Below, in pieces: positions 21,501 through 27,297 of a stretch of 41,410 bases of DNA. The notes under the pieces were generated by a model, which had not been told where the DNA came from, searched no databases, and saw only the letters and a list, made by a program, of their open reading frames with translations. The stretch's first letter is position 1. Each line of letters begins with the position of its first letter. Made by a program: the position numbers and the translations under genes. Source of the DNA: a virus. Where the stretch lies: positions 1 through 41,410 of IMG/VR virus record IMGVR_UViG_3300029309_003192; one strand, given 5' to 3'.

Positions 21501-22327
21501 GTAAGTTCTTGAAGCAAGGACTTAGCAGCACTAGCGCTAACGGTGATTGTAGAAGTGAGTCCTGTAGAAGCGGTCAAAGATGGTGTAGTTACTCTAGTAG
21601 ATATCGGGTCAATTGGCTCCTCGAAACGCCACAACCCTAGTGTGTTATCGCTCTTTACAGGTGCAAAATCGGCTCTGCCAGAATCTGCTGCGTTAGCAGA
21701 AAGATGTATTGTCTCAAGCGTTCCTCTGAAATCTCCACCTCTACCGCCTAAAAACATCTGACTTTGTTGCGGAATAAGTTGATGTTCTTCCTCTAATACT
21801 TGCTCGACGAGTAAATCTCCGTTTACATGCATAGACAGTATTCTCCTATCGAATGTTACTGTCACATTTAGTAGTTCTCTACTTCCTTCTGTAAATGCAG
21901 TAACATCATTACTGTCTTCATCTGAGCCTAAATTAGAACCAGAAATAACTGAGTTGACAGAGGGGAAAAGAATACCATCCCAGTAAGCCAAATCGCCGTT
22001 GGCTTTGTTTACAGGCTTAGCACTAGAAAGCGTGTAGACTGAGTCTCTACCGGTGTTTTTGTTTTGTAATCTCACTTCAAAAATGGCTGGAGCCGAACTA
22101 CTTGGAGAGCCTACACTCAATCTCATAACATTGTCTTGTTCAAATATAGTGCCACCACTATCTGGCACAAACCATGTTTCGAGAGTAAATGTGTTCAATG
22201 TAGTAGGTAATCTCTTTCTTTCTGTTGTTTGTTTACCATGTAAATCTGAATTGTTAGTTGGGACTATAACGCTATCACTGATACCGTTGAATTTCAACCC
22301 ATAACCTGCATTCACCAACAAACTCAT
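6587..22327 (-). CDS. Giant structural protein, about 5,246 residues, N-terminal LamG-like domain
   Basis: This single uninterrupted frame covers 38% of the window. The first 240 residues look like a concanavalin/LamG fold: FTLETWFVPDSGG, LNVTVTFDRRILSMHVNGDL, MFLGGRGGDFRGTLETIHLS and LGLWRFEEP are its typical strand sequences. The rest is a long series of beta-rich segments, rich in Gly, Ser, Thr, Asn and His, with few helices. At about 860-925 it has the small beta module shared with other virion proteins. It also has four helix segments ending in -INx (near nt 17340, 16615, 15000 and 12970) and a duplicated DSGT[QR]LDV motif (near nt 17085 and 14735). No protease, glycosidase or membrane segment is evident. 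Its position between tail paralogues and hub points to the tail tip or a long side fibre. The ATG at 22327 follows AGGTG (22338-22334). Confidence 0.8.
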   Translation of the reverse strand: MSLLVNAGYGLKFNGISDSVIVPTNNSDLHGKQTTERKRLPTTLNTFTLETWFVPDSGGTIFEQDNVMRLSVGSPSSSAPAIFEVRLQNKNTGRDSVYTLSSAKPVNKANGDLAYWDGILFPSVNSVISGSNLGSDEDSNDVTAFTEGSRELLNVTVTFDRRILSMHVNGDLLVEQVLEEEHQLIPQQSQMFLGGRGGDFRGTLETIHLSANAADSGRADFAPVKSDNTLGLWRFEEPIDPISTRVTTPSLTASTGLTSTITVSASAAKSLLQELTGGSGDAFQSFQIAPYSAGSYSVKVYSATSVTNREIIKVPYNLLINPLGYDEKTGKPTNKAPERVRLHSINPTNGEIKVSSIHLDFSANPTNGERGLLMNHDAGEFVVITGDCIVDAGNGNVFQPQGSGTQFSQRQGQVVIDESDFENHGIVFSLSMAIDSHEFNQFSASATNMGQDFLIGHTGRHILNHVSSHPFMGVLPPTESHTVEKKLDAGSDVVNATFVSQYGSIKDIIPVNSVISSFDEHGPVALKDIVSSSRVSVLVENGMADIDDTQRGLLALGGPEFDTTPFLLKSISSTDSSSNIKSVIPSIESRIATLILPELETYDYAPFVQIHYNAVDRTGEHFDVRATSRLTANISTATLTLQSVKAFGEDGMVIPAQRISIEGHSPFTSATNQTAKINHSAKTIVFSATPNNSSFNSAALSDAIVKFADNSPKLLVSKTLPDVSTIVTGSTRIIDLIRDGMANRPLGIVAPGGMITFDTPDMFGFTDGDLEGEDSEGNVGDDQLDLSMCPTNYLPRVSTDSPQTIPQAIKVARTELASRSSNFHRVLVKSNLIKSKDFSEVAGVRFRNPSNGRRGRVGLFINNVGGYSASTSGAMTVDGGTANQLVAVGNIIFKADGKRLGTVTAVTSNSITIGAGTIAAVVDDDELFIEPQSAGRGSTNQSTLVHEYFDIIEHKSQNNTTSLVLQPTDRARFAQLSKAVIDGGISNVVSIEHLMSRARVLSFGSDNDGNMALRAHGLLSDIASSTVNVKGSASPDSHIVKEIMPGAPVVTMMLGGGGQGAVNTKETWDPAPLTRLAWNTRRDCQAVVSATSSTTVTVLPLNNKATDLQSWGTYCFPASGKIYLELAVNQGEQKQFASAEYTSKSGDVFTFASGSTHQGSGKFVLADGSEAASLADWITSTGIAKGSVLHVDDKFSEESMCNDGTTINDRLFQTLDTVQHDYQLGSQYASTRALVEIPLFEDFFFDNPEESIFPGPDNSMKLHIDATHTAHSWNPNPVGRRAEAVFPQDPEIFGPFSYTVQRDNHRSGTKVTRPYTTSDHKIYVEDANIFPIPTAPAVDVAGITGGARYRRAFLPNGEWVIYDARNTTNHYLEVAGAHGDDFIASENFFRDLTVGAHLTPAPGYQDMNYNSIADNPSLISAGYEGRRSFYFDRSSVMTQGGNVDYGLRQYVSAIELRAGPTTNPHLPKIVSKRPRAKVTSVTGSPATSLTLDDASLFPISSPDSDYKYRVVFINSSGVINRGFYDNRVGNVLTIVSPDSGFTPAVGAEIFVEDLHATSASTWPKVKETFLNRAWSHPYCVGGLRQGDTVWMNMHYTNPYAVEGLFCKSRGTLNEGEVWTGFNGGMAGANGNPRDSVPIENFLIGDSCIETAKNLVQHINKTIELNCAELFAATTTAPVVAYLDPYQCTDDFVRILLYDVKGDREFIAFQDLHMQVQSSPAAARISEEDTNKTGVVKNDVTDSGTQLDVAAGFPSQNKRMNTTTKSDFIESSYAHASTHNESVTGGISEHNVGGLDTISKGYSDRTNPAVALPDSALLEHQVIDSTTRESSTFFDTPDGTRVIPVFLAMKGIRSKQLTLTDSRLNNLDHWTQMDFVRRLTVDLGEVSLKEGVTNIESAAIEVVRLINQAGAKNGKTHARRPNDQYLGESARFDLTSAGPKSNAYSTNIDPAATHLHADFAATASTHDPAPFWDVEKAFSSHDRGSHMGYVRAHLGRVVLDSNNKKGFSVVIHSTIPGAAGRNFCAWLDSSKAQSPYKPQFLIGHGGRFRNYWCQPDEITGENMHPAPMPINRFGRPFAPITTLKEHLPPENPADPFFNNLNLGPDNADSGDALTVANVEMVSGRNANTLLNESFETKSPASTLVEGLRVGSRAKARINFGGLTQAGIPGWAPDVSRWGFDNDGTQAVFRSKYGSSSVEGRPMSEFTVNNTGGYIPKDDMKKQNIGKTPLYGFRFVDHRGNNHTIRMVYRQFGQSFANDNTYLPPTLDEEVIIHFDDRDVAQGGFTIGKHVVGQGEVCGELTGGTLQSYKGNLWNNYPSPHVGIHVTATLNGTTLEVVLTSPYDNGGSFSHPDILGYLGFPESGMLQLSDDAGTSGDQGMTTFYTSRSHFGKSGGASNKHFFYGVTNTTEIVDGGPGLILSPRINFTCLLTDEVIAAAVEHAINMPDAGLDDIGATSFDCTHMFAPDGKTLGEWGVSPTAIRIKSRADKKTSLSKLFEAKRTKDFGLLDGASTDATVTSKHTGGLSTGEIDSGTRLDVGYIPETLLQITTKYRGANANTATPVLVDSQNNIVDTTTWQRNLRGENFIDVAGDRIIPRVDSPSALISAASGTTNIDVAGGQTWALFGKLASNNANSWGQPFLIRYSSDKYATVRSEPGANSVTRVIYVGNASSSNWSTPSANDIVFKGYANTYDAIKTDGIRRAGSKQSSPFLFFRGGRDSPDHWVPLYFGGGFSGAVVDINDGTQNDYSEFYTHPYSSGPTGSAGMQNIGEVAGSYALLDTNAMLAMFPGTPYLDQHKGQNNPPFFNQDAILTFDMAKNANSKVTGIDYTDGTNSVSVNIPSPIVLRFAQPHARYSPTGSNTHHTTYMIFGPGQAFPHNTAAHEPQGSRIVTLGNGYSAVPIHFNGDATKDTFLPNQLANGDQTEHSGFNRGSAEAHLPMTTFFQKNNLKAFNYVMNWQPTKGFPSEDASATKNYNQTFDKAFYYEGSVATTANLPKHYHPFNHVPVAIAGGAANTIGGSNFLQTRKSAAVWHMDGGYHPGGHFLDNHVSKNPTHPTTGRLNVGNNAEHNTSAFRPCGLLAKAYLGYYGGTPTNQEVHDNVVVVDATRVQNAEELATIISASINTFPGQDPLKAMGGTFMPSMQNAHKQDRYGWVKTSIVAYSEENSGTPASLTVSGSLTTLPEYGWVRVSDGTDAHYAPYVSTSYSAPNLTLTLGKSPDGGSTNLINPHDSSAFSFSDSTVYEVYIWTKAGTHRHNNDSKNTSKDHMCQVHYSGFVDAVDRTRPVGAIGWHGERYSYLNSLDLGSNTYAAGLGAWHPFLGFNPYGAAETCLADSAPVVTNSEGATTTFAGDTCVTGLSSRHLIVVSHESELPLIAKADIDGVTCTGDMLLASQESSITKAGTIAFSTLLVHNKDRYVGPATAGPHVEVQIHKNQFRPTTADDYPSGNNLPSDAQWHRTIQSGDMVRANACRYPTGDLFWDESVVVSNSIHENQSDYATECIGITGKKHYLSSSVNQGRTGLFGFYAKRSAARNFLPEHVVWKRMDGGSLTMPALNARGLGMVPWTKRKDSSNAYKTVGEKILGNVRFSFETTNAAMFPIIQAQELGHPQLAEQHPIEVRNALMIPNEHKQFISLNVIDDTGQEHRIEGGSPFGTVIMDFRHISDREIEGLAPALAGAGVNPNLRIRLPEPDEVPGNIVIRSGFDRIQAYQNETVGSGGLQHPAQNITEIREMFEHEHISPRVWPTWENNGWEHLSQDSNFPDSELGKWTEHTDSNPLKSAFEPHDRSLYFHVTRMGTTMTHRHDLQELNFDDYDKTNNEIYVDSTPISNIWKDTSQVSGDRYFLRVYDPTTDKGVIASYTNTGTKKFTNVVVSPEFEAFMIGKTNLKVVPSYYIPAGTTRMFASKRLRDHSEYSGASPDMKKIDWFSMYNSLPANTGAFAANSVPSQHITAPVMTPMPIPRMGHHYVTPTMALMPGHYAHPVYQRMYDLHQACKSSNQSLFEQSLIGTIETSRLELDGDTVASDGFGRDPTVWFSTASAAYGPSDIHGGAFTLLIETKLKHEGYGIAASVGSNAGDVNAAGGHTLVLEAAATYTMNNHFPDPLEVGSYQIIIQPNVFKQQLQGFHQNHSDPIKAPSEAGAKVTELTGQQVNTVIAIEKNVNTRGAYALILAEAMMADVRGCEVILNEVILDVDPDPGSQFASLPPLALYNPLGVQESISPAFTRRSLPYRPGMFVSSTPGRTLTIPWWSVLHKDGALATGASKFKHLEWYKPDNYYELCRANYGAVGAQITLAGYPTSFLDIYEVHKRIRSLSPTCVVNNASSSGGTSTGGAITIADSSDLFPAFPYYGERLEYTKDGVRYTASYRNIFGPLGVAGTHGRTVGFDDVVADASFWSNIAAGTVLRLTRPYDNGSASTLYLDSDTSTMTRNLPQFANGSRDTNSLHPADAFLCMWHPNLGRPFTWYSDDASRNIYTKAGTADTPVDRKPYNHVPEHFETIHYHDFNYVASKGPFAFGMKTVVPPHDHDNNAGTALSHNGVAKTAAQIDALTDGSGTLNHQGGTVGSDKYNFFGFWPGGSRGGGGVSRLDSYGHSVMGWGSDTFGMDCETYQDSTGVATLSLPNDRNRCFGYRMAVRQLYNRPRWSPYIRGWLEVSSSNAMLGYYNGPFIQQDAGDWRYFGLGNGQDEALASINIGILERLTQVSSLLGQDQIGRQVRYSDGRRMTASFGCPVRTVRNASTVTRLFPNDEAGQGIAELARAHRHYMVDWWGNTRGEDVRRFPVRGFGLRPSWDPEDAYKDTNVTHRPSATNLFGGDGSDRQSGNANTVNNDATNMGVVDWFNPASMLRVGDRGDGRGCRWPTVFNESLLMAVSENHDATGLVLSSNTAEPVYGQGLVRPSNETLQAGEIERGISDRVDLDSDDGLLKPSAHVGEAIETVNADTRGAEPVSRDDVRLGLDVDTIAELNDGVSREYIVMSTEAHSLHTDREVGQRTNIRGAYNFGSRTLKDLDMTALDWSSAPVTGVVKHSDAHAMWPLGGTYVIDWSKHAGNLDVTGWGKDGVTSSSNPYQDSDHQHPLKENLNHSDSNIQFLYRPAFGLDFKHSQMFRSYVALKGSSPQENSNFYRATAGGKYGMFTSDVPGARTGTPSSPPYAPVYTVNPTSSITVPDSQGPKITGVDVTGYDKSDITSPVARMVMSENTLEHFRADASRRSIDDDEGDYSVQPRHSQTLHPKGSKGDASYNTGDHSGE

Positions 22328-22328
22328 A

Positions 22329-24311
22329 TCATACACCTATTACATAATCAGAGGCCATCAATTCAAGATTGAATGCGTAGTAGTTGTTCCCAGCATCATA
22401 ACGCACATGAAGTTTCTCCGGTATTATTCTTATACCACCAGCATTACCAGAGGGTGATTTGTCAGTGAGAGTTATCCACAATTGTTGACCTGCACCCACT
22501 AAAAAACCAAAAATAGATTCTATTTCGTTTGGTATCAACGGCTCTATAAATTTGTCATACCAACTATCGGGGCTCTCATCTCCAGAACCACCGTCGCTCA
22601 TACCAAGTAATAAATTTTGCATGTTCTTTGATGCACTTCTTGTATTGAACTCCGACCCTTTTTCCGTAGGTATGATTTCACCAAAGGTGGTAAAGAAGTT
22701 TCTAGCAACACCTGTAATCCCTGTGCTTGTCACTAAACTATCATAGGGTATTTGTATACCTCTTAACAAATCATTGTTCCTATTAGCATTAGATACGACC
22801 CCTATCAAATCTTGAACCTTGTCACCTGCGGATTTTTTTGCCTGACTCTTTGGACTGTTTCTACTTTGAAACTCGACACCGCTGAAAAGTTGTCTAAGAT
22901 TTTTACTCAACAAACTAGGATGTTCTATTTCTGTAGCAGGATTGTAACTTTGTATAAACGCTAACATTACACCGTTTTGTTGCACTGTAAAAGCGTCACT
23001 AATTGTTTTTCCACCAGCCGGATTGAAGCCAGTTGTCACTGAATCTATTACATCCCCTGATATTTCAAATGCACTTTTGACTAGTGTAGCCATTGCGAGG
23101 GCAGGATTGTTGGCCAAGTCTATATCTTGAACTGGGACATTTATCACAGCATCGGCAGATGCCACATCATTCGTTAGACCCATTCTCACTAATCCACCTG
23201 TTCTAAGCAAAGATGGATTTGAGCCACTTGACACAGTTACTCCAAAGTTAGTAAGTCCGTTCCACTGCGTGTTGAAGTCAAACTTTAATCTTATTCCTGC
23301 CCTAGGAATATTTTCGCTAGGAATACTGGTATCTACGAGACTGTGTTGAGAGCCTATGTGCATAACTGTATCGTATAGTAGTCCAGTAAACGGTGGATTT
23401 TCTAACCAATAACTAGGAATGATTTTAATCGTTTGGGAATTAAAATGCTGCAAAGCACTATTTTGTGAGTTTATTGTTACTCGCATACCTTGCCTTATCA
23501 GTGCTTCATTGACAGCAGTTAAGCCAAGTGTGTAAAGGGCAGTGTCACCATCATCTACGGCTGGGTCGTCAATCAAATAATCTGCGTAACCCACATCTTC
23601 ACCCATATGATTGAATACTCTAAGTGATTGGTATATTCTTTCATTAGATGCTAAAGATACTGAGGAAGAAGTTGTAAAAGTAATAGTGTTGTTAGATATA
23701 GATTGAATAAAACCAATGAGGCTACCGTCTTCTCTAACTAATCTATCGCCTACATTAAGCACATCTTCTACTACTAATTGTGCCGTAGCATAAAAATTAG
23801 TTAGTGTAATTTGAGTAAAGCCTGATGAGTAACTTGTTGAAGTTTTGAAATTGGTATGAGGCCTAACATTGAGTTCTTCGGTAGCCCTAGATGCATGTTC
23901 AAATAGTCCCCCGGCGGGCGCTACTAGATTGATGGTGCTGCTCTGACCTTTAGGGACATCAGCCGTAGAATTGAACTCGAATGAATTAAGAGGACCTCCG
24001 CCGTTAACTGCGTTAAAAGAATTCGGCTCGGTAGGTAAAAGCGCACCAAAATTTATCATACTTCTCATAGGATTTGCGTCAACTGTTACATTATTACTAC
24101 CTTCTACAACCAACCCCTCATCGTCAACGAATATACCGTTGATGTCTATTTTGATAGATGGGACATTCGTATCTACTGCAAATCTCTGTAATAGATTGTT
24201 AGGTGTAGGAAAAGCGCTGACATTTCTATTAACTGACATATCTAGGCTTTGGGCAATTAAATCAATTTGGTCATTGCCGTTTGCCATAGTTAGTCTAATC
24301 GGTATTGCCAT
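22329..24311 (-). CDS. Tail protein, paralogue of the upstream 848-residue protein
   Basis: The 660-residue product begins MAIPIRLTMANGNDQIDLI and shares its start, a KIDINGIFVDDEG strand, the C-terminal motif KSAGDKVQDLIGVVSN (about 490-505), RGIQIPYDSLVTS, the RNFFTTF turn and its last strand with the gene upstream, so the two arose by duplication. The small beta module (GDRLVREDGSLIGFIQS, about 190-210) is inserted in the middle. No enzymatic motif is visible. Gene position between the short tape-measure-like protein and the giant protein suggests a distal tail or baseplate component. AGGTG precedes the ATG at 24311 with good spacing. Function is inferred from context only. Confidence 0.7.
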   Translation of the reverse strand: MAIPIRLTMANGNDQIDLIAQSLDMSVNRNVSAFPTPNNLLQRFAVDTNVPSIKIDINGIFVDDEGLVVEGSNNVTVDANPMRSMINFGALLPTEPNSFNAVNGGGPLNSFEFNSTADVPKGQSSTINLVAPAGGLFEHASRATEELNVRPHTNFKTSTSYSSGFTQITLTNFYATAQLVVEDVLNVGDRLVREDGSLIGFIQSISNNTITFTTSSSVSLASNERIYQSLRVFNHMGEDVGYADYLIDDPAVDDGDTALYTLGLTAVNEALIRQGMRVTINSQNSALQHFNSQTIKIIPSYWLENPPFTGLLYDTVMHIGSQHSLVDTSIPSENIPRAGIRLKFDFNTQWNGLTNFGVTVSSGSNPSLLRTGGLVRMGLTNDVASADAVINVPVQDIDLANNPALAMATLVKSAFEISGDVIDSVTTGFNPAGGKTISDAFTVQQNGVMLAFIQSYNPATEIEHPSLLSKNLRQLFSGVEFQSRNSPKSQAKKSAGDKVQDLIGVVSNANRNNDLLRGIQIPYDSLVTSTGITGVARNFFTTFGEIIPTEKGSEFNTRSASKNMQNLLLGMSDGGSGDESPDSWYDKFIEPLIPNEIESIFGFLVGAGQQLWITLTDKSPSGNAGGIRIIPEKLHVRYDAGNNYYAFNLELMASDYVIGV

Positions 24312-24320
24312 TTTATCACC

Positions 24321-26867
24321 TCACAATATTATATCAGCCGCTATGAATACCAAACTGAATTCGTAAGCCTTCATAGCAGCATCCCTATTCACATTGAAAT
24401 CGCTTACTAAACCACTGATTCCGTTCTTTTCATGCCCCTCAGCGGTGTGTGAAAAAGCACGACTAGCGTGTCTATCGTTTGCCGTCGACATCTTATCGGA
24501 GGTGCGTGCATTAGTCGTGGTCAGGAAAAAGTTTCTTTGAGCCACTTCTGTATCAAGAGTATCGTCACCTTTTGTGGCCAAAGTATTGTAAGGTATTTGT
24601 ATACCCCTGATGTAGTCTCCTTGGTAATCCTCGTCATACATCTCTTGTTGAACAAATCCAGTAGTGGCATCTATTATACTGTCTAACAATTCAGACTTGC
24701 TGTTTTGTATGTTCAAGAAGTTATTACTGTTCGCTAAAATACCGAACAAATCTTGCACTTTATCACCAGCACTTTTTACCTGCTTACCAGCCTTACCTCC
24801 TGAAAAATCTTGTATGACAGGAATAAGACCTGCGCTTAGGTTAGTATGTATTTTATTTTTTTGACCAAGCGATGTGGCATACTTTTGTGTTATCGTTAAC
24901 CTTGCATTGTGTCCATGATATGATTCTGATATACTAGTGGTGTAAATATTGTTTAGAGTAGGCGTGCTTCCAGCAGAATCTATGTCTCTGCCCAACTGTG
25001 CGTATGTAGATGTCAGTGCCTTAGATAGTAAGAATGTGATATACTCATCAGTTCTTGTCAAATCAGCACCATGGTCAGCGGCGTTCCTAACACTAGTGTC
25101 TTGAAAATCAGGATGAGATGGGCCTATCGCTTCTTCTGAAATAATTCCCTTAATATATGTATCAGCATTTCTTATAGGCAAAACCCATACAGGTGCTACA
25201 TCTGTGCCGATTAGACTAGCCCTACCATAATCTACTGGCTCGATAAATATGAAATCGTTGTCAGCATGCGTTCCTCCAGTTTTGTTAAAATGCACAGTGA
25301 TTGTATTAGAGGTTACAGATACTACTTCTCCATGGTAATCATCGCCGCCGCTTGTTTGTCTAACAGGATAGCCCCCCTCACTAGCGCTAAATGTTATTCT
25401 ATGTCTACGAGGATTACTTGTCTCAAACCAAGTGCGTGGGTCTCCGTCTACCGTCAGCGTCGAAACCAAGGTATTAGGTGGTGCTGAACCGGGATGATTC
25501 AACCTCATACTGTTTATCGCTTGTTGAGTGGTGGCTCTTCTTCTTTGATTGAGAAAACCATACGGCTCTACTTTAGAGCCTATCATTTGATTATCAAATA
25601 CAACTCTTATGTGTTCTGTCTGATTTGAATAACGACCCGTGCCTTTATACTTACCCATGATTAAATTTAGACCGTATTTTCTAGCAAGATAGCCTTCTAC
25701 ATTCTGCCTATCTTCATCAGACAAAACAGTATTGTAAATCAAAATTTCATAAATTGACCCTTTGAAATAGTTACTACCATCATAACCAATTCTAAGAGCG
25801 CCGCTAGTAGCAGGTGTATAATCAACTCCAAATGCTTCTGTGCCTACATTCGCTCCGTTAAAGAATATGTTTACTTTGTCCGAAGTGTTGTCAGAGTCAG
25901 TGTCTTCCATAGTATATGCGAATATACCAGCATCAAATCTGTTCAAACCAATAACAAAAGCCGATGAATCTTTACTATCTGGGCCACCTCCATCTACCCA
26001 TCGAGCGGTAAACTTTGAAGACGCTATCGAGGATAGCCCGCTCGCTTGTAAAGATAAACCGTAGCCATCTGTTTCAGAATCTAATATAGGCTTATCATTA
26101 GAAGAGTTTGAACTTGCCACTATGAATATGGTAAACTCTTTGCTATTTAGAGCAGAGTCAAAGGGTATTTCTAAAAAGTCATTGCTGCCTGCAAAGAACA
26201 CATATTCATTGCCATTCACTCCGTTTTCCACGGCAAATGGTTTGTTTGCACTATTAGATTGAGTGGCATTTCTAGCAAAGCCGCTAGCATCTGTCCAAGT
26301 CCCATCAGAGTAATTCTCGCCTTTCAGCCAAAGTTGTAAATTTGTTTTGCTTGGATTGTCCAAAACCTGATTTTGCTCTACCCAGTAAGCCACAGGTAAA
26401 TCGATATAACGAGTATCCCAGTTATCGGTTGTTATGCTGTGTAAAGCAGGAATAACTAACGCTGTTCCTGAGTTTCCAACCCCACCACCCTTACCTTGTC
26501 CCGATACAGTTTCTTTACTACCCCTACCTGTCTGGTCAGTGGATTTCTTCTTCTGATTATAAATACTCTTTTCTTTGTCGGACATTCCTCCACCCTTGCC
26601 AGCAAACAAATCATCACTAAGCAACGCTTGTGGTTGATAAAAATCTATGATTGCCTGAGATTGTGCGCTCTCTTCTTGCCCAGTCTCATCGGCAAATACG
26701 CCTTGAACCTCTATAGACACAGACGCTTGATTCAAATCTATACCCATCTTTTTTGCATCAAAAAAAGGAATACCGAAATTGCTTACTTGTCTTTCTACTA
26801 CTATATCTACACTAGTTGCGTCAAGAGAAATTGTTTCGCCGTTCTCTTGAACGAGGCGAATAGGCAT
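24321..26867 (-). CDS. Tail protein with inserted LamG/concanavalin-like domain
   Basis: The product is about 848 residues. Its ends match the 660-residue neighbour: MPIRLVQENGETISL at the start, VSIEVQGVFADETGQ, KSAGDKVQDLFGILAN (about 697-712), RGIQIPYNTLAT and the last strand. Between them, at about 170-398, lies a clear LamG-type domain: LQLWLKGENYSDGTW, EYVFFAGSNDFLEI, EFTIFIVASSNSSND, LRIGYDGSNYFKGSIYEILI and DRQNVEGYLARKYGLNL. Such domains often bind glycans, which would fit attachment to a glycosylated archaeal surface. A small beta module follows (GEVVSVTSNTITVHF). Start choice: ATG 26867 follows GGGAGAGAG and aligns with the paralogue's start; TTG 26885 (AGGAG upstream) and GTG 26894 are also possible. 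Confidence 0.78.
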   Translation of the reverse strand: MPIRLVQENGETISLDATSVDIVVERQVSNFGIPFFDAKKMGIDLNQASVSIEVQGVFADETGQEESAQSQAIIDFYQPQALLSDDLFAGKGGGMSDKEKSIYNQKKKSTDQTGRGSKETVSGQGKGGGVGNSGTALVIPALHSITTDNWDTRYIDLPVAYWVEQNQVLDNPSKTNLQLWLKGENYSDGTWTDASGFARNATQSNSANKPFAVENGVNGNEYVFFAGSNDFLEIPFDSALNSKEFTIFIVASSNSSNDKPILDSETDGYGLSLQASGLSSIASSKFTARWVDGGGPDSKDSSAFVIGLNRFDAGIFAYTMEDTDSDNTSDKVNIFFNGANVGTEAFGVDYTPATSGALRIGYDGSNYFKGSIYEILIYNTVLSDEDRQNVEGYLARKYGLNLIMGKYKGTGRYSNQTEHIRVVFDNQMIGSKVEPYGFLNQRRRATTQQAINSMRLNHPGSAPPNTLVSTLTVDGDPRTWFETSNPRRHRITFSASEGGYPVRQTSGGDDYHGEVVSVTSNTITVHFNKTGGTHADNDFIFIEPVDYGRASLIGTDVAPVWVLPIRNADTYIKGIISEEAIGPSHPDFQDTSVRNAADHGADLTRTDEYITFLLSKALTSTYAQLGRDIDSAGSTPTLNNIYTTSISESYHGHNARLTITQKYATSLGQKNKIHTNLSAGLIPVIQDFSGGKAGKQVKSAGDKVQDLFGILANSNNFLNIQNSKSELLDSIIDATTGFVQQEMYDEDYQGDYIRGIQIPYNTLATKGDDTLDTEVAQRNFFLTTTNARTSDKMSTANDRHASRAFSHTAEGHEKNGISGLVSDFNVNRDAAMKAYEFSLVFIAADIIL

Positions 26868-26886
26868 TCTCTCTCCCGGTTTCAAA

Positions 26887-27297
26887 TCATCCACTCCTAC
26901 TAAAACCGCTTTGAGTTAACGAGCCGCCAATCTTAGACTTGAGTTCTTTGGACACCATAGCACTTATTTCTTTAGCCAGCGCTCTTTTGTCGGTTTTGTC
27001 TGTAACACCACTAACATCTATCTTGAGGTTGACGGTAACATTTGTTTCTTGGCTTATACCACCGCCTCCAGCAGGGCTTGCAGTATCACCTATTGCTTGT
27101 TGCATAGGCTGTGTGTTACTCATGTCTTTGAGCGACTTTGTCAAATCGACTGTATTTGATTTAGTCATGGCCATAGATTTGGTGAATTTGTCCATTTGTT
27201 GCTGCAAAGCCTCCATGTTTTCTTTGGCTGACTTACTGTAGTCGCTGAACTTTTTCATGGACTCTACAGTCCGAGGGTCTATGTTTTCTTCTACCAT
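26887..27297 (-). CDS. Short tape-measure-like / tail assembly protein
   Basis: The 136-residue product has an N-terminal coiled-coil half (about 10-60, ESMKKFSDYSKSAKENMEAL) and a C-terminal half that reads TVNLKIDVSGVTDKTDKRAL then AKEISAMVSKELKSKIGGSL. That end closely resembles the C-terminus of phage tape-measure proteins, where a short strand is followed by a helix before the gene ends. Real tape measures usually have many hundreds of residues; this one is very short. It lies right after the chaperone pair, where the tape measure is normally encoded. GGAGG sits 7 nt before the ATG, and the start overlaps the preceding stop by 7 nt. Alternatives are a baseplate initiator or a remnant of a longer ruler. 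Confidence 0.55.
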   Translation of the reverse strand: MVEENIDPRTVESMKKFSDYSKSAKENMEALQQQMDKFTKSMAMTKSNTVDLTKSLKDMSNTQPMQQAIGDTASPAGGGGISQETNVTVNLKIDVSGVTDKTDKRALAKEISAMVSKELKSKIGGSLTQSGFSRSG

